Origin: a virus
Reading direction: 5' to 3' (one strand)
Virus record (IMG/VR): IMGVR_UViG_3300008448_005338
Location: 1-23,756 of that record
DNA length: 23,756 nt
Part shown: in pieces, positions 11,221 through 18,035 of the stretch
Layout of the letters: every line of letters begins with the position of its first letter
How positions within the stretch are numbered: the first letter of the stretch is position 1
The notes under the pieces: generated by a model
Databases searched by the model: none
Told to the model about the DNA's origin: nothing
The model's input: only the letters and a program-made list of their open reading frames with translations
Position numbers and translations under genes: made by a program

Positions 11221-11796
11221 TTACTTACCGCAAGTAGGGCACTTTGTATTAGATGTTTTTTCTGCTTTAGTCTTTGTTGTAGGTGCAGCACCCGCAGCCT
11301 TAAACTTTGGACGACCAAATCCTACAATTGAAATCATTACGCCTGCTTTGTTTTTCTTGAAAGCACGAAGTTGTTTGCAAGTCTCTCCGCCATTTCGTTG
11401 GCTTCCCTTTTTCTTTGAAGAAGTGTTGCCTTCAATACACCAAACAGTTCCATCTTCATTGTCTTTAACAACAATTCCGACGTGAGAAATCCTATCGACG
11501 CCATCTGAGGGGAAATCAAAATAGGCGATATCTCCTGGTTCTGGATCTGCGATGTCTCCATCAATCCATTGTCCAGCTTTCTTAAATGCTTGTGCACCAC
11601 TTGGTGTATAGACAGTATTAGGAATCTTTACTCCAGCTTCGTTTGCACACCAGTTAACAAAACTTCCGCACCATGGCTGGAAGTTAGCTTTCATAAAAGC
11701 ACCGTACTTAGTTTCGTTATCTTTAGGACCTTCAATAGTTCCTACTTCTGCTGTAGCAACTTCGATAAGACGTGCTGCTGTTCCTTGATCTGCCAT
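11221..11796 (-). CDS. CHAP-domain endolysin
   Basis: 191 residues. The CHAP (cysteine, histidine-dependent amidohydrolase/peptidase) fold cleaves peptidoglycan peptide cross-links or the amide bond to muramic acid. The catalytic cysteine C43 (QPWCGSFVNWC), H105 (RISHVGIVV) and E122/N124 (CIEGNTS) are in place. The C-terminal 40 residues are Ala/Lys/Thr-rich and end in KCPTCGK, a truncated zinc-ribbon or a wall-binding tail. There is no signal peptide, so it needs a holin. It lies directly after three membrane-protein genes and a lipoprotein gene (12835-11796), which form the lysis cassette. Confidence 0.88.
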   Translation of the reverse strand: MADQGTAARLIEVATAEVGTIEGPKDNETKYGAFMKANFQPWCGSFVNWCANEAGVKIPNTVYTPSGAQAFKKAGQWIDGDIADPEPGDIAYFDFPSDGVDRISHVGIVVKDNEDGTVWCIEGNTSSKKKGSQRNGGETCKQLRAFKKNKAGVMISIVGFGRPKFKAAGAAPTTKTKAEKTSNTKCPTCGK

Positions 11797-12017
11797 TACT
11801 TCACCTTATTCCCAAATTTTGCCCAGACTCTTTCATGAAGAAAGTATCCCAAAGCTTCCCATAGGATATATCCTAGAGCTCCTAGTGTTGCATATTCATA
11901 CTCGACTTCACCAGTCATGATATATGTAACAATTGCAATAATGCCAGCAACACCAATTAAATGAAATGTTTCCCAGCTTAATGTTTTAGCAAGTGTCTTT
12001 TTAGTTGAGTCTGCCAT
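11796..12017 (-). CDS. DUF2061-like membrane protein
   Basis: 73 residues. The family signature is visible: KTLSWETFHLIG near the N-terminus, a membrane segment (VAGIIAIVTYIMTG), a second segment (YATLGALGYILWEALGYFL) and the C-terminal HERVWAKFG. These are small two-helix inner-membrane proteins of unknown function. In this position, directly before the endolysin gene with a 1-bp overlap, it is a holin or antiholin candidate (inference). Confidence 0.75.
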   Translation of the reverse strand: MADSTKKTLAKTLSWETFHLIGVAGIIAIVTYIMTGEVEYEYATLGALGYILWEALGYFLHERVWAKFGNKVK

Positions 12018-12019
12018 AA

Positions 12020-12427
12020 TTACTTATCCCAATCTTCATCAACTGGTTGTACTTCTGGCATTGCTCCATCTGGCTTAGCTGCTAGACGTGCTGCAGTTGC
12101 ATCAATTTCTGCTTCAAGCTTTTTGTCTGCCTGTGTATTCTTTGCATCCATTTCTTTGTTAGCAAGCTGTGCTGACATAATATCCTTAGCACCAGATTGA
12201 CCAATCAATAGACCAGCGAGTGTTCCTGTAATAAATGTTGCAACGCTACCAAGTACGTTAAAGAACATCTTATCGTTCTCTGACTGTCCGCCAATTGGTT
12301 GTGTTACGAAAATAAGAGCATAAAGAATTCCCAATGTTGTGCACAAAAGAATTGTGCCTAATGTAATTCCTAAAATAAATTTTAATCTAGCGTCTAAATC
12401 TGACGCAGTAAGTCTTTCTCTAGCCAT
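12020..12427 (-). CDS. Two-helix membrane protein, lysis-region candidate
   Basis: 135 residues from the ATG at 12427 (the frame is open to a TTG at 12469 but that part overlaps the lipoprotein gene). The N-terminal segment MARERLTASDLDARL is followed by two membrane helices (LKFILGITLGTILLCTTLGILYAL and VLGSVATFITGTLAGLLIG). The charged helical tail contains AQLANKEMDAKNTQADKKLEAEIDATAARLA. The topology suggests a holin or a protein acting with one; the large tail is unusual for a simple holin. Confidence 0.7.
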   Translation of the reverse strand: MARERLTASDLDARLKFILGITLGTILLCTTLGILYALIFVTQPIGGQSENDKMFFNVLGSVATFITGTLAGLLIGQSGAKDIMSAQLANKEMDAKNTQADKKLEAEIDATAARLAAKPDGAMPEVQPVDEDWDK

Positions 12428-12638
12428 TTGAAGTACCTGTTTCGGTTGTTGTAATTTGATCTTTACCAATTACATCTTTAGTGCATGTGCCTGTCGCTTC
12501 ACAGATTGGGGGATTGCATTCCGCCTTCTCCCAATTAGCAGGATCTTGACATGGGTATCTATAGAAACCCTGATACCCGCAACTAGTTAATGATAGCATT
12601 AATAGCCCTGACAAAGCAATAGCAGTTATTCTTTTCAT
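12420..12638 (-). CDS. Small phage lipoprotein
   Basis: 72 residues. The signal is a clear lipobox: MKRITAIALSGLLMLSLTSCG, with the modified cysteine at C20. The mature part has GFYRYPCQDPANWEKAEC, NPPICEATGTC and a polar tail. A very similar YRYPCQDPxNW...CNPPIC sequence occurs, from memory, in T4-like marine cyanophage small lipoproteins of unknown role. Possible roles are o-spanin-like or superinfection-blocking lipoproteins; neither is shown. A -10 box lies 6 bp before the ATG. Confidence 0.75.
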   Translation of the reverse strand: MKRITAIALSGLLMLSLTSCGYQGFYRYPCQDPANWEKAECNPPICEATGTCTKDVIGKDQITTTETGTSNG

Positions 12639-12644
12639 ACCACT

Positions 12645-12650
12645 ATTATA
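12645..12650 (-). promoter_or_regulatory. -10 box of a leaderless lipoprotein gene
   Basis: TATAAT ends 6 bp before the ATG at 12638. The -35 region is weak. No ribosome-binding site of normal spacing is present. Confidence 0.5.
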
Positions 12651-12652
12651 CC

Positions 12653-12835
12653 CTACTCTGAGTCCTTATTTCTAGCAGGACTTGTTAATATCCAGAGTGC
12701 TGTAGTGGCTATAATTCCATAGCCCACTATAGTTTTTGCACTTCCGTCCAAAACGACCCAAGCAATGAACATACCAAGAAGGGTCCAGGCCTGATCAATT
12801 AGATCCTTCATTATATTTTTAAGTATTCTTACCAT
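12653..12835 (-). CDS. Small two-helix membrane protein, holin candidate
   Basis: 60 residues. A basic N-terminus (MVRILKNIMKDLIDQ) leads into two membrane segments (AWTLLGMFIAWVVLDG and TIVGYGIIATTALWILTS) joined by a short turn with K34. It ends in a charged PARNKDSE tail. This is the classic size and topology of a class II holin. It overlaps the end of the 837-residue gene by 7 bp and heads the lysis cassette. Confidence 0.7.
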   Translation of the reverse strand: MVRILKNIMKDLIDQAWTLLGMFIAWVVLDGSAKTIVGYGIIATTALWILTSPARNKDSE

Positions 12836-15342
12836 CTTCTACCTCCTCGTGAACCTGGTGAATTGGATCCTGAGCCTCCACCAGAACTTCCTCCGCCTCC
12901 TGTGCCACCTCCTGTGGCTCCTCCTGTGGCAACTGCTGCTGCGTTAATTGCGGCACCTGCTGCAACTACTGTAGCAACAACCATGTCTGTTGCCTCTTCT
13001 CTTTCTTCGTCTGACATATCTGCACCTATGCTTCCAAATGCAGCCAATGCTGCTGCTGGATTTGTAAATAATTCTTCTACCAATGCTCCTGGATTCTGAA
13101 GTAATTCTACTTGTGCAGCAACTGCTGCAGTAATTACAACTGCATTTCCATTTTCATCTGTTCTAACATCTACTGGTGTTGCAGGTGGAAGATCTTTGTA
13201 TTCAATTCCAGATGCTTTAATATCTGCAGAACTTACTGCTTCTCCTGGTTTTAAATCTGCAACAAGATTTTCAACAACTGCGTCTTTTTGTTCTTCAGTT
13301 AATTCTTTACCTTCTTTAGCATCTTCTATTGCTTTATCAAGGGCTTCTTTCTCTGCTTGCTTAGCCTCTGCCTCCGCCTTTAATTTATCTGCCTCTGCTT
13401 GCTTAGCCTCTGCCTCTGCTTTAGCGTTTGCCTCTTCTTGTGCTTTAGCTTCCGCTTCTGCTTTTGCTTGCTCTTCTGCTTGTCTTGCAGCTTCTGCTTC
13501 TGCTTCTAATCTTTCTGCTTCCGCTTTTGCATTTGCCTCTGCTTGCTCTTTAGCTTCTTGTTCTGCTTTTGCTGCAGCCTCTTCTGCTGCTACACGATCT
13601 GCCTCTGCTTTAGCTGCTGCTTCCTCAGCAGCAACTCTATCTGCTTCTGCTTTTGCTGCAGCTTCTGCAGCTGCTTTAGCTTCTGCTTCTGCTTTTGCCG
13701 CTGCTTCAGCGGCTGCCTTTGCTTGTGCCTCTGCTTGAGCCGCTGCAGCTTCCGCTGCCGCAGCTTCTTGTGCTGCTTGTTGTGCCGCTGCTTCCGCAGC
13801 TGCTTGAGCCGCTGCTTGTACTGCTGCTCTCTGCTCTGCATAATAATTTGTAGTAACCTGTGCAGCATTTGTCATTGCTGTTACTGCTTCATTTACTTTT
13901 GTAGTTGCTGTATTTGCAAGGGTGTCTGCAGCCTGAACTGTCGCTGTCGCAGTTTCTGTAAGTTGAGTTAGAGTTGCAACTTCTACTGCTTTTATTTCTG
14001 TTTTATCTACCACTACTGCTTCAGCAACTGTTTTTTGTGCTTGCAATGTATTTAGTACTGCGGTGTCTGCTGCAAGTACGGATACTGCTGCATCCTTTTC
14101 TTGCACTAAAGTAGTTAGCTCTGCAGTTTCTGTAGCAACTACAGTGGTCTGAGCTTGTATTTGAGAAGTTAATTCTGAATTAGTTACATTTGTCATTGGT
14201 TGTACTGCTTGACCAGCAGCTTCTCTAACACCAATGCGAGGTCCGTTATACAAATTAGTTGTGTTTCCAGCAACCGTGCCAACGCCTGTCCATTCTCCAG
14301 TTGCAGGATTTACAGTCATGGTCCAGTTAACATTTGTAATTGGGCTGGCTGGATTACCAAATAAATGTAAGTCCCAGTCAACAGCAAGTGTTGTTTCTGT
14401 AGTCTTTACTGTAATTCCAGCGTTAGGTCCAGCACTTTGAAAATCAGAACCAAATACTGAAATGCTTGGTCCATTAGGAAAATCCCACCAATTATAATCT
14501 CCAGTGCCAAATGTTATAGTTGCTTTAGATGTTACATAAATTTGACTTGCAGATCCTTGCCCTTCGTATACAGTATTTCCCATTTTAATATCAAATGGCG
14601 TTTCAATTTTAGTTGCACCGTCATACATTTCAGGTAAAGTTGTAGTGGTTGTAGTTGGGTTTTCAGGAGCAACTGGTGCTACATATCCAGCAGTTGTATA
14701 GGTTTTAGAATCTGAAGGAGTATTTTGAAGAGCGGTTAGCTCTGAAGTTTCGGTATTCACTACAGTGGTCTGTGCGTTAACTGCAGCTTGAGCCGTTGCT
14801 ACATTTGTAGCATCTGTTGCGACTACAGCAGTTTGTGACTCTACTTGCTGTGTTACTGTATTTAATGCTGTCTGAGCATTGTTTAAATTTGTTGTTGCTT
14901 CTGCAACTACCGTCGTTTGTGACTCAACAGCTGCCTGTGCAGTTGTAGCAACAGAAACCGCTGTCTCAGCAGACTGGATCGCTGTTGTGGCTTCTTGAAC
15001 CTTTACTGTAGCTTCTGCTACTGCAGTAGCAATTGGCTCTTGTGTGGTAGCAATTGTAGCTGCTTGCGTTGGTGTTGTATTAGGAACATTTGCTTGAATT
15101 GTAGTAGTTATAGCAGTTGCTTGTGTTTCTGCTGCTGCCTGCAATGTCTCTGCTGCCGCTTCAACCTTATCTGCAACTGTCTCAACTGTAATATGGGTGG
15201 TTGCTGTAGCGGTATCTGAAGAAGGATTAGCTGGAGTTACTTGAACTGTTGGCTCATCAGCATTTGCAATGCTGGGCCCAAAAAGGAAAAGCCAGCCGAT
15301 AATAAAAAGGCTGGTTAAAAAATACTGTAACTTTCTAGTCAA
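12829..15342 (-). CDS. Large secreted coiled-coil surface protein
   Basis: 837 residues. A Sec signal peptide (basic TRK, hydrophobic FLTSLFIIGWLFLFG, cleavage at ANA-28) is followed by: an Ala/Thr/Val helical stretch (50-205); a beta-rich domain (about 238-375, with GDYNWWDFPNGPS and WTMTVNPATGEWTG); a second helical stretch (390-500); a long Ala/Glu/Lys coil (505-680) with near-tandem EADRVAAEEAAAKA units; a globular part (700-800); and a Gly/Ser tail ending GSRGGRRW. The coil resembles TolA-type periplasmic rods. The start is a TTG with AGGAG 8 bases upstream. Being exported before lysis, it may line the cell wall or the virion (inference). Confidence 0.8.
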   Translation of the reverse strand: MTRKLQYFLTSLFIIGWLFLFGPSIANADEPTVQVTPANPSSDTATATTHITVETVADKVEAAAETLQAAAETQATAITTTIQANVPNTTPTQAATIATTQEPIATAVAEATVKVQEATTAIQSAETAVSVATTAQAAVESQTTVVAEATTNLNNAQTALNTVTQQVESQTAVVATDATNVATAQAAVNAQTTVVNTETSELTALQNTPSDSKTYTTAGYVAPVAPENPTTTTTTLPEMYDGATKIETPFDIKMGNTVYEGQGSASQIYVTSKATITFGTGDYNWWDFPNGPSISVFGSDFQSAGPNAGITVKTTETTLAVDWDLHLFGNPASPITNVNWTMTVNPATGEWTGVGTVAGNTTNLYNGPRIGVREAAGQAVQPMTNVTNSELTSQIQAQTTVVATETAELTTLVQEKDAAVSVLAADTAVLNTLQAQKTVAEAVVVDKTEIKAVEVATLTQLTETATATVQAADTLANTATTKVNEAVTAMTNAAQVTTNYYAEQRAAVQAAAQAAAEAAAQQAAQEAAAAEAAAAQAEAQAKAAAEAAAKAEAEAKAAAEAAAKAEADRVAAEEAAAKAEADRVAAEEAAAKAEQEAKEQAEANAKAEAERLEAEAEAARQAEEQAKAEAEAKAQEEANAKAEAEAKQAEADKLKAEAEAKQAEKEALDKAIEDAKEGKELTEEQKDAVVENLVADLKPGEAVSSADIKASGIEYKDLPPATPVDVRTDENGNAVVITAAVAAQVELLQNPGALVEELFTNPAAALAAFGSIGADMSDEEREEATDMVVATVVAAGAAINAAAVATGGATGGGTGGGGSSGGGSGSNSPGSRGGRRW
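13363..13830 (-). repeat. Imperfect tandem repeats encoding the Ala/Glu/Lys coil
   Basis: Short in-frame repeats of the GCTTCTGC type encode units such as AEADRVAAEEAAAK (two copies, residues 566-579 and 580-593) and AEAEAKQAEADKLK/AEAEAKQAEKEA. Such arrays are prone to slippage, so length may vary between isolates. Confidence 0.7.
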
Positions 15343-15350
15343 CTAGGTAT

Positions 15351-15394
15351 CTCCTAAGTAATGCAATATCTTTGCTTACTTAGATATTATAGCA
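15351..15394 (-). promoter_or_regulatory. Promoter and hairpin at the ribosome-binding site
   Basis: An extended -10 promoter (TGC-TATAAT, TATAAT at 15391-15386) precedes a hairpin whose arms are CTAAGTAA (15354-15361) and TTACTTAG (15376-15383), with an inner GCAA/TTGC. The Shine-Dalgarno AGGAG (15355-15351) overlaps the hairpin. A transcript from this promoter would start near 15379 and lack half of the 5' arm. Confidence 0.6.
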
Positions 15395-15409
15395 GAATGT
15401 TAATTTAAA

Positions 15410-15595
15410 TTACTTAACATTATCTGTTTTATAAAAGCCATTACCTTTAAACTGTATACCAAAAGAACCGTAATGTCTTTGTAACCTTTTACCACATTCA
15501 TTACATAGATAGTTAGGCTCAACAGAAGTTATAGATCTTTCTTTTGCAACAATGTTTTCTGGAGAACACTCACATTTGTATTCGTATATAGGCAT
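15410..15595 (-). CDS. FmdB-like zinc-ribbon protein
   Basis: 61 residues. The family's typical start MPIYEYKC is present, with cysteines at about 8, 10, 31 and 34 (CNECGKR) forming the zinc ribbon, and the conserved FKGNGFYKTD near the C-terminus. FmdB-like proteins are found widely in bacteria and in phages; the name comes from a putative regulator of amide uptake, but the function is poorly defined. The frame is open to a GTG at 15607, but the ATG at 15595 is preceded by AAGGTGG and matches the family start. Confidence 0.85.
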   Translation of the reverse strand: MPIYEYKCECSPENIVAKERSITSVEPNYLCNECGKRLQRHYGSFGIQFKGNGFYKTDNVK

Positions 15596-15596
15596 T

Positions 15597-16187
15597 CTAC
15601 TGACCACCTTCTCTGTATCTAAATGCTATAGCTGCCCTTGAAACATGAGGATTTAATCCGTGAAATACTCCTCTAGGCACAACAATTACATCTCCTGGTT
15701 CTACCAGCACTTTCTGTATTGGCTCTATCCCTCTGCCCTGATCCTCTTTGTTTAAAAATACTTCCCAAATTGTTGATCCTTGACATTGCCAAAACACGCT
15801 ATCTACATCGTCCACATGAGTTGGCACCATCATTCCATTTCCAACTATATTTAAAAAAGTTGCACCGCCATTAGTTTTTTCGCTATAGACTTCATTAAAA
15901 AATTCAACTACATCTCTGCATTCTGGGAAAAATGTAAACTTGTCGCTTGATGTTGCATCCCTGACATGAAAATAATAACCAGTTTTAGCAACTGTTCCAT
16001 TATGTATTGTGTGCCACTCATCAGACTCTTCTTGAGGACCTTCTGGCGTGGTATTAAAATGATAATCTAAATGATTAATAAATTGATCCCATTTTGGCAC
16101 AACAGGAAACATTGATTTTAACTGCAGGATCTTCTTATCGGATCTAGAGCTCTCAATCATTTCAATTATTTCATGCTTGGTCATCAT
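15597..16187 (-). CDS. Cupin/JmjC-type Fe(II) oxygenase-like protein
   Basis: 196 residues. The C-terminal half has a double-stranded beta-helix signature: GNGMMVPTHVDDVDSVFWQCQG holds an HxD pair (H124, D126), VEPGDVIVVPRGVFHGL holds the distal H176, and the final strand AAIAFRYR follows. This fits a 2-oxoglutarate/Fe(II) JmjC-like or cupin-8 domain. No 2-oxoglutarate-binding residue can be assigned with certainty. It overlaps the flavin monooxygenase gene by 17 bp, so the two are translationally linked and may act on one pathway. Substrate unknown. Confidence 0.75.
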   Translation of the reverse strand: MMTKHEIIEMIESSRSDKKILQLKSMFPVVPKWDQFINHLDYHFNTTPEGPQEESDEWHTIHNGTVAKTGYYFHVRDATSSDKFTFFPECRDVVEFFNEVYSEKTNGGATFLNIVGNGMMVPTHVDDVDSVFWQCQGSTIWEVFLNKEDQGRGIEPIQKVLVEPGDVIVVPRGVFHGLNPHVSRAAIAFRYREGGQ

Positions 16188-16974
16188 TTATTTTTTTTAC
16201 CATTCTATGTATTCTATAGTATTCATCGTCTATTTGAACTCTACTTACTAGGATGTCAGTAACCCCCTGACCTCTCATAGCATCTATATACCCTATTATC
16301 TCATTTTCTGTACCAAAAAGGCAAGAGGCTTTTCCCATATTATCTGGCAATTTATTATGTACCGCTTCAGCTTCTTCTTTTGTGTCACGAATTATTATAG
16401 GCATCGCCAAAAGAACCCGCTTTGTTTTTATTAAACTAGATAGCCCATTTTTATAGCTAGAGTACATACAAAGATGGGCGTCTGCATATTTTTCAGAATT
16501 TGATATTGTTCCATTAGATGTTCCGCTTACAACTATCTCGGGTTTATTCTTTAAAATAGGTAGGCTAGTAAATTTTTCAAGCCACTCTGTTGTATACTTA
16601 ACCCTGTCTTCATGCGTTTCTAATAAATTTGAAATAGCAACAACATCTGATCTACTGGTTTCATCTGCGTGTAGGTCACCAGCAGCAACATTTAAAATTA
16701 ATCTATCTGGGGATATTTCATTAAACGCTTCAACCATCATTGCACAATATTCTGGGCTTATCGCATATGTTCTCATTGCAATCATATATTTTAGTTTATG
16801 CTCTGGATTTATTATATTGGCTATTTTAATCCAATAGTCTGGTATCTTAGAGTGGTATACACTTAACACAGAATAGTATCCAGCAAAATCTAGTACATTA
16901 GATAAAATTTCGAGTTCTTTAGGAGTGCTTCCATCGAATCTCTGCATCCAATGAATGTTAATTTTTTTACCCAC
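16171..16974 (-). CDS. Luciferase-like flavin monooxygenase
   Basis: 267 residues, shorter than the 340-380 of typical bacterial-luciferase-like enzymes. The start is INIHWMQRFDG. The family pattern of a TIM-barrel strand followed by 'P...A.....l..iS.dRl.lNv..G' is visible as MRTYAISPEYCAMMVEAFNEISPDRLILNVAAGD (about 67-100). VSGTSNGTISNSEKYADAHL and the C-terminal EIIGYIDAMRGQGVTDILVSRV match later barrel segments. Such enzymes use reduced FMN or F420. The start is a GTG 5 bp after the nuclease stop. A phage-encoded member is unusual. Its reaction cannot be read from the sequence. Confidence 0.8.
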   Translation of the reverse strand: MGKKINIHWMQRFDGSTPKELEILSNVLDFAGYYSVLSVYHSKIPDYWIKIANIINPEHKLKYMIAMRTYAISPEYCAMMVEAFNEISPDRLILNVAAGDLHADETSRSDVVAISNLLETHEDRVKYTTEWLEKFTSLPILKNKPEIVVSGTSNGTISNSEKYADAHLCMYSSYKNGLSSLIKTKRVLLAMPIIIRDTKEEAEAVHNKLPDNMGKASCLFGTENEIIGYIDAMRGQGVTDILVSRVQIDDEYYRIHRMVKKINDDQA

Positions 16975-16979
16975 AGGAG

Positions 16980-17387
16980 CTACTTGCCGCTCTTTTTTCT
17001 CTTCTCTGCTAAGGCGTTAAAGTCTTTAACCTTAGTGTCTCCTAGGTAACCCCAGGCGTGTCCGTCTTCAATCATTTTTTCATTCATTGATACTTTTGAT
17101 CCATCAAGGAATACCCATCCTAAAATTCTTCCGTATTTTTCAGATGAATCCATTTTTTCTGTTTTAATAACAACAGTTTTTGCAGATTCAATCTCACGTT
17201 TTAGATAAGCTTTTGCTTCAAGCCCTAGAGCCTTTTCCATTTTATCTGTTGTTCTACTTTCTGGTGTATCAATACCAGCTAATCTTACTCTTGAACTAAA
17301 AGAGATATCAAATCCCAGATCAATTTCTACATCGATTGTGTCTCCATCTACAACCTTTGTAACTTTTTTAACATAATACTCGAACAT
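16980..17387 (-). CDS. Staphylococcal-nuclease-like thermonuclease
   Basis: 135 residues, about the size of the mature family domain. The Ca2+-dependent active site is intact: D16 (VDGDTI), R35 with D40, T41 and E43 (RLAGIDTPES), and R87 (KYGR); these R, D, T, E and R numbers happen to coincide with those of the staphylococcal enzyme. GYAHA-like MIEDGHAWGYLG follows. No signal peptide, so it acts in the cytoplasm, where it could degrade host DNA or RNA. AAGGAG lies seven bases before the ATG. The structured RNA candidate lies in its leader. Confidence 0.9.
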   Translation of the reverse strand: MFEYYVKKVTKVVDGDTIDVEIDLGFDISFSSRVRLAGIDTPESRTTDKMEKALGLEAKAYLKREIESAKTVVIKTEKMDSSEKYGRILGWVFLDGSKVSMNEKMIEDGHAWGYLGDTKVKDFNALAEKRKKSGK

Positions 17388-17428
17388 GATTCTCCTTAAA
17401 AATAAGAGCAGTTTTTTACAGTCATACT

Positions 17429-17523
17429 CAGGACTATACCAGTTGTTTATAGTCGCTGTCTCCCCCGACTATCCTGGGCGGCGATGCCCGAATCTGCGAC
17501 TCCCCAGTGACGGGGTGCAGATT
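17429..17523 (-). ncRNA. GC-rich structured RNA candidate
   Basis: A 95-base stretch between the Hsp20 and nuclease genes is GC-rich in an AT-rich genome and can fold, as minus-strand RNA, into several perfect stems: AATCTGC/GCAGATT (17523-17517 with 17497-17491) around CCCC/GGGG; GGGC/GCCC (17489-17486 with 17479-17476); ATAGTCG/CGACTAT (17472-17466 with 17455-17449), with an outer CAGGA/TCCTG (17476-17472 with 17433-17429). A competing stem GACTATA/TATAGTC (17454-17448 with 17438-17432) uses the same bases as the third stem. No ORF is present. It could be a riboswitch-like leader of the nuclease gene or a processed small RNA. I match it to no known class. Confidence 0.6.
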
Positions 17524-17536
17524 TCTATTATACTAT

Positions 17537-17959
17537 TTATTTGATCTTGATGGTCTTTGGCTTTTTTTCTTCTGGTAGAATGCGTACAATATCAATCTTA
17601 AGCATTCCGTCCTTTAGTTCCGCTGCCTTTACTTCCATATATTCACCAAGAGCCCACTCACGAGTAAATTTACGGGCAGCAATTCCACGATGGATAAACT
17701 TCGAATCGTTATCCTCTGTGTTTAATTCTCCCTTTACAGTGAGCTTGCCGTCTGCTGTTGATACATCAATATCTGTTTTAGCAAATCCAGCGACTGCTAG
17801 TTCGACAACAAAGTTGTCTTCGTCTACCTTGATTACGTTATATGGTGGATAGTTAGTCGCACTAGATACTGTTTGAGCGTGGCTCCATGTATCTAAAGCT
17901 CTATCAAATCCAATAAAAAAAGGATCCTTAAAAAGATCCCATGTATATGTTGTTACCAT
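17537..17959 (-). CDS. hsp20: Small heat-shock protein, Hsp20/alpha-crystallin
   Basis: 140 residues. The alpha-crystallin domain covers about 38-128: PPYNVIKVDEDNFVVELAVAGF, the DGKLTVKGE strand, ARKFTREWALGEYMEV and the signature AAELKDGMLKIDI. The C-terminal IxI motif (KTIKIK) for oligomer binding is present, so the protein should form oligomers and hold unfolded proteins without ATP. Hsp20 genes are common in aquatic T4-like phages. AAGGAGGAATAAA precedes the ATG. Confidence 0.92.
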   Translation of the reverse strand: MVTTYTWDLFKDPFFIGFDRALDTWSHAQTVSSATNYPPYNVIKVDEDNFVVELAVAGFAKTDIDVSTADGKLTVKGELNTEDNDSKFIHRGIAARKFTREWALGEYMEVKAAELKDGMLKIDIVRILPEEKKPKTIKIK

Positions 17960-17991
17960 TTTATTCCTCCTTCAAGCGAATAAGTTAATTT

Positions 17992-18016
17992 ATAGGACCC
18001 CATTAGGGCATCCTAT
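17992..18016 (-). promoter_or_regulatory. Hairpin in the leader of hsp20
   Basis: A stem ATAGGAC-CCC (17992-18001) with GGG-(C)-ATCCTAT (18006-18016) closes on ATTA; its one mismatch is a G-U pair only in the minus-strand RNA. Two overlapping TATAAT -10 boxes (18026-18021, 18020-18015) directly precede it. It may be the 5' end of the hsp20 mRNA, or a terminator for the gene ending at 18036. Confidence 0.5.
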
Positions 18017-18035
18017 TATAATTATATCATAATCT

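Noticed and set aside
13363-13830. Repeat array as CRISPR or mobile element
   Set aside because: The repeats are in frame, have no spacers of constant length and encode a coiled coil.
13196-13971. Overlapping plus-strand and alternative-frame minus ORFs rich in Ala/Ser, Cys/Phe or Gln/Arg
   Set aside because: They come from reading the GCT/GCA/GAA-type repeat codons of the 837-residue gene in other frames; composition is extreme and no start signals are seen.
17429-17523. Cobalamin or ZTP riboswitch, or a tRNA-like element
   Set aside because: GTCACTGGGG and GGGGGAGACAG recall parts of these consensus sequences, but the order and the rest of the conserved core do not fit.
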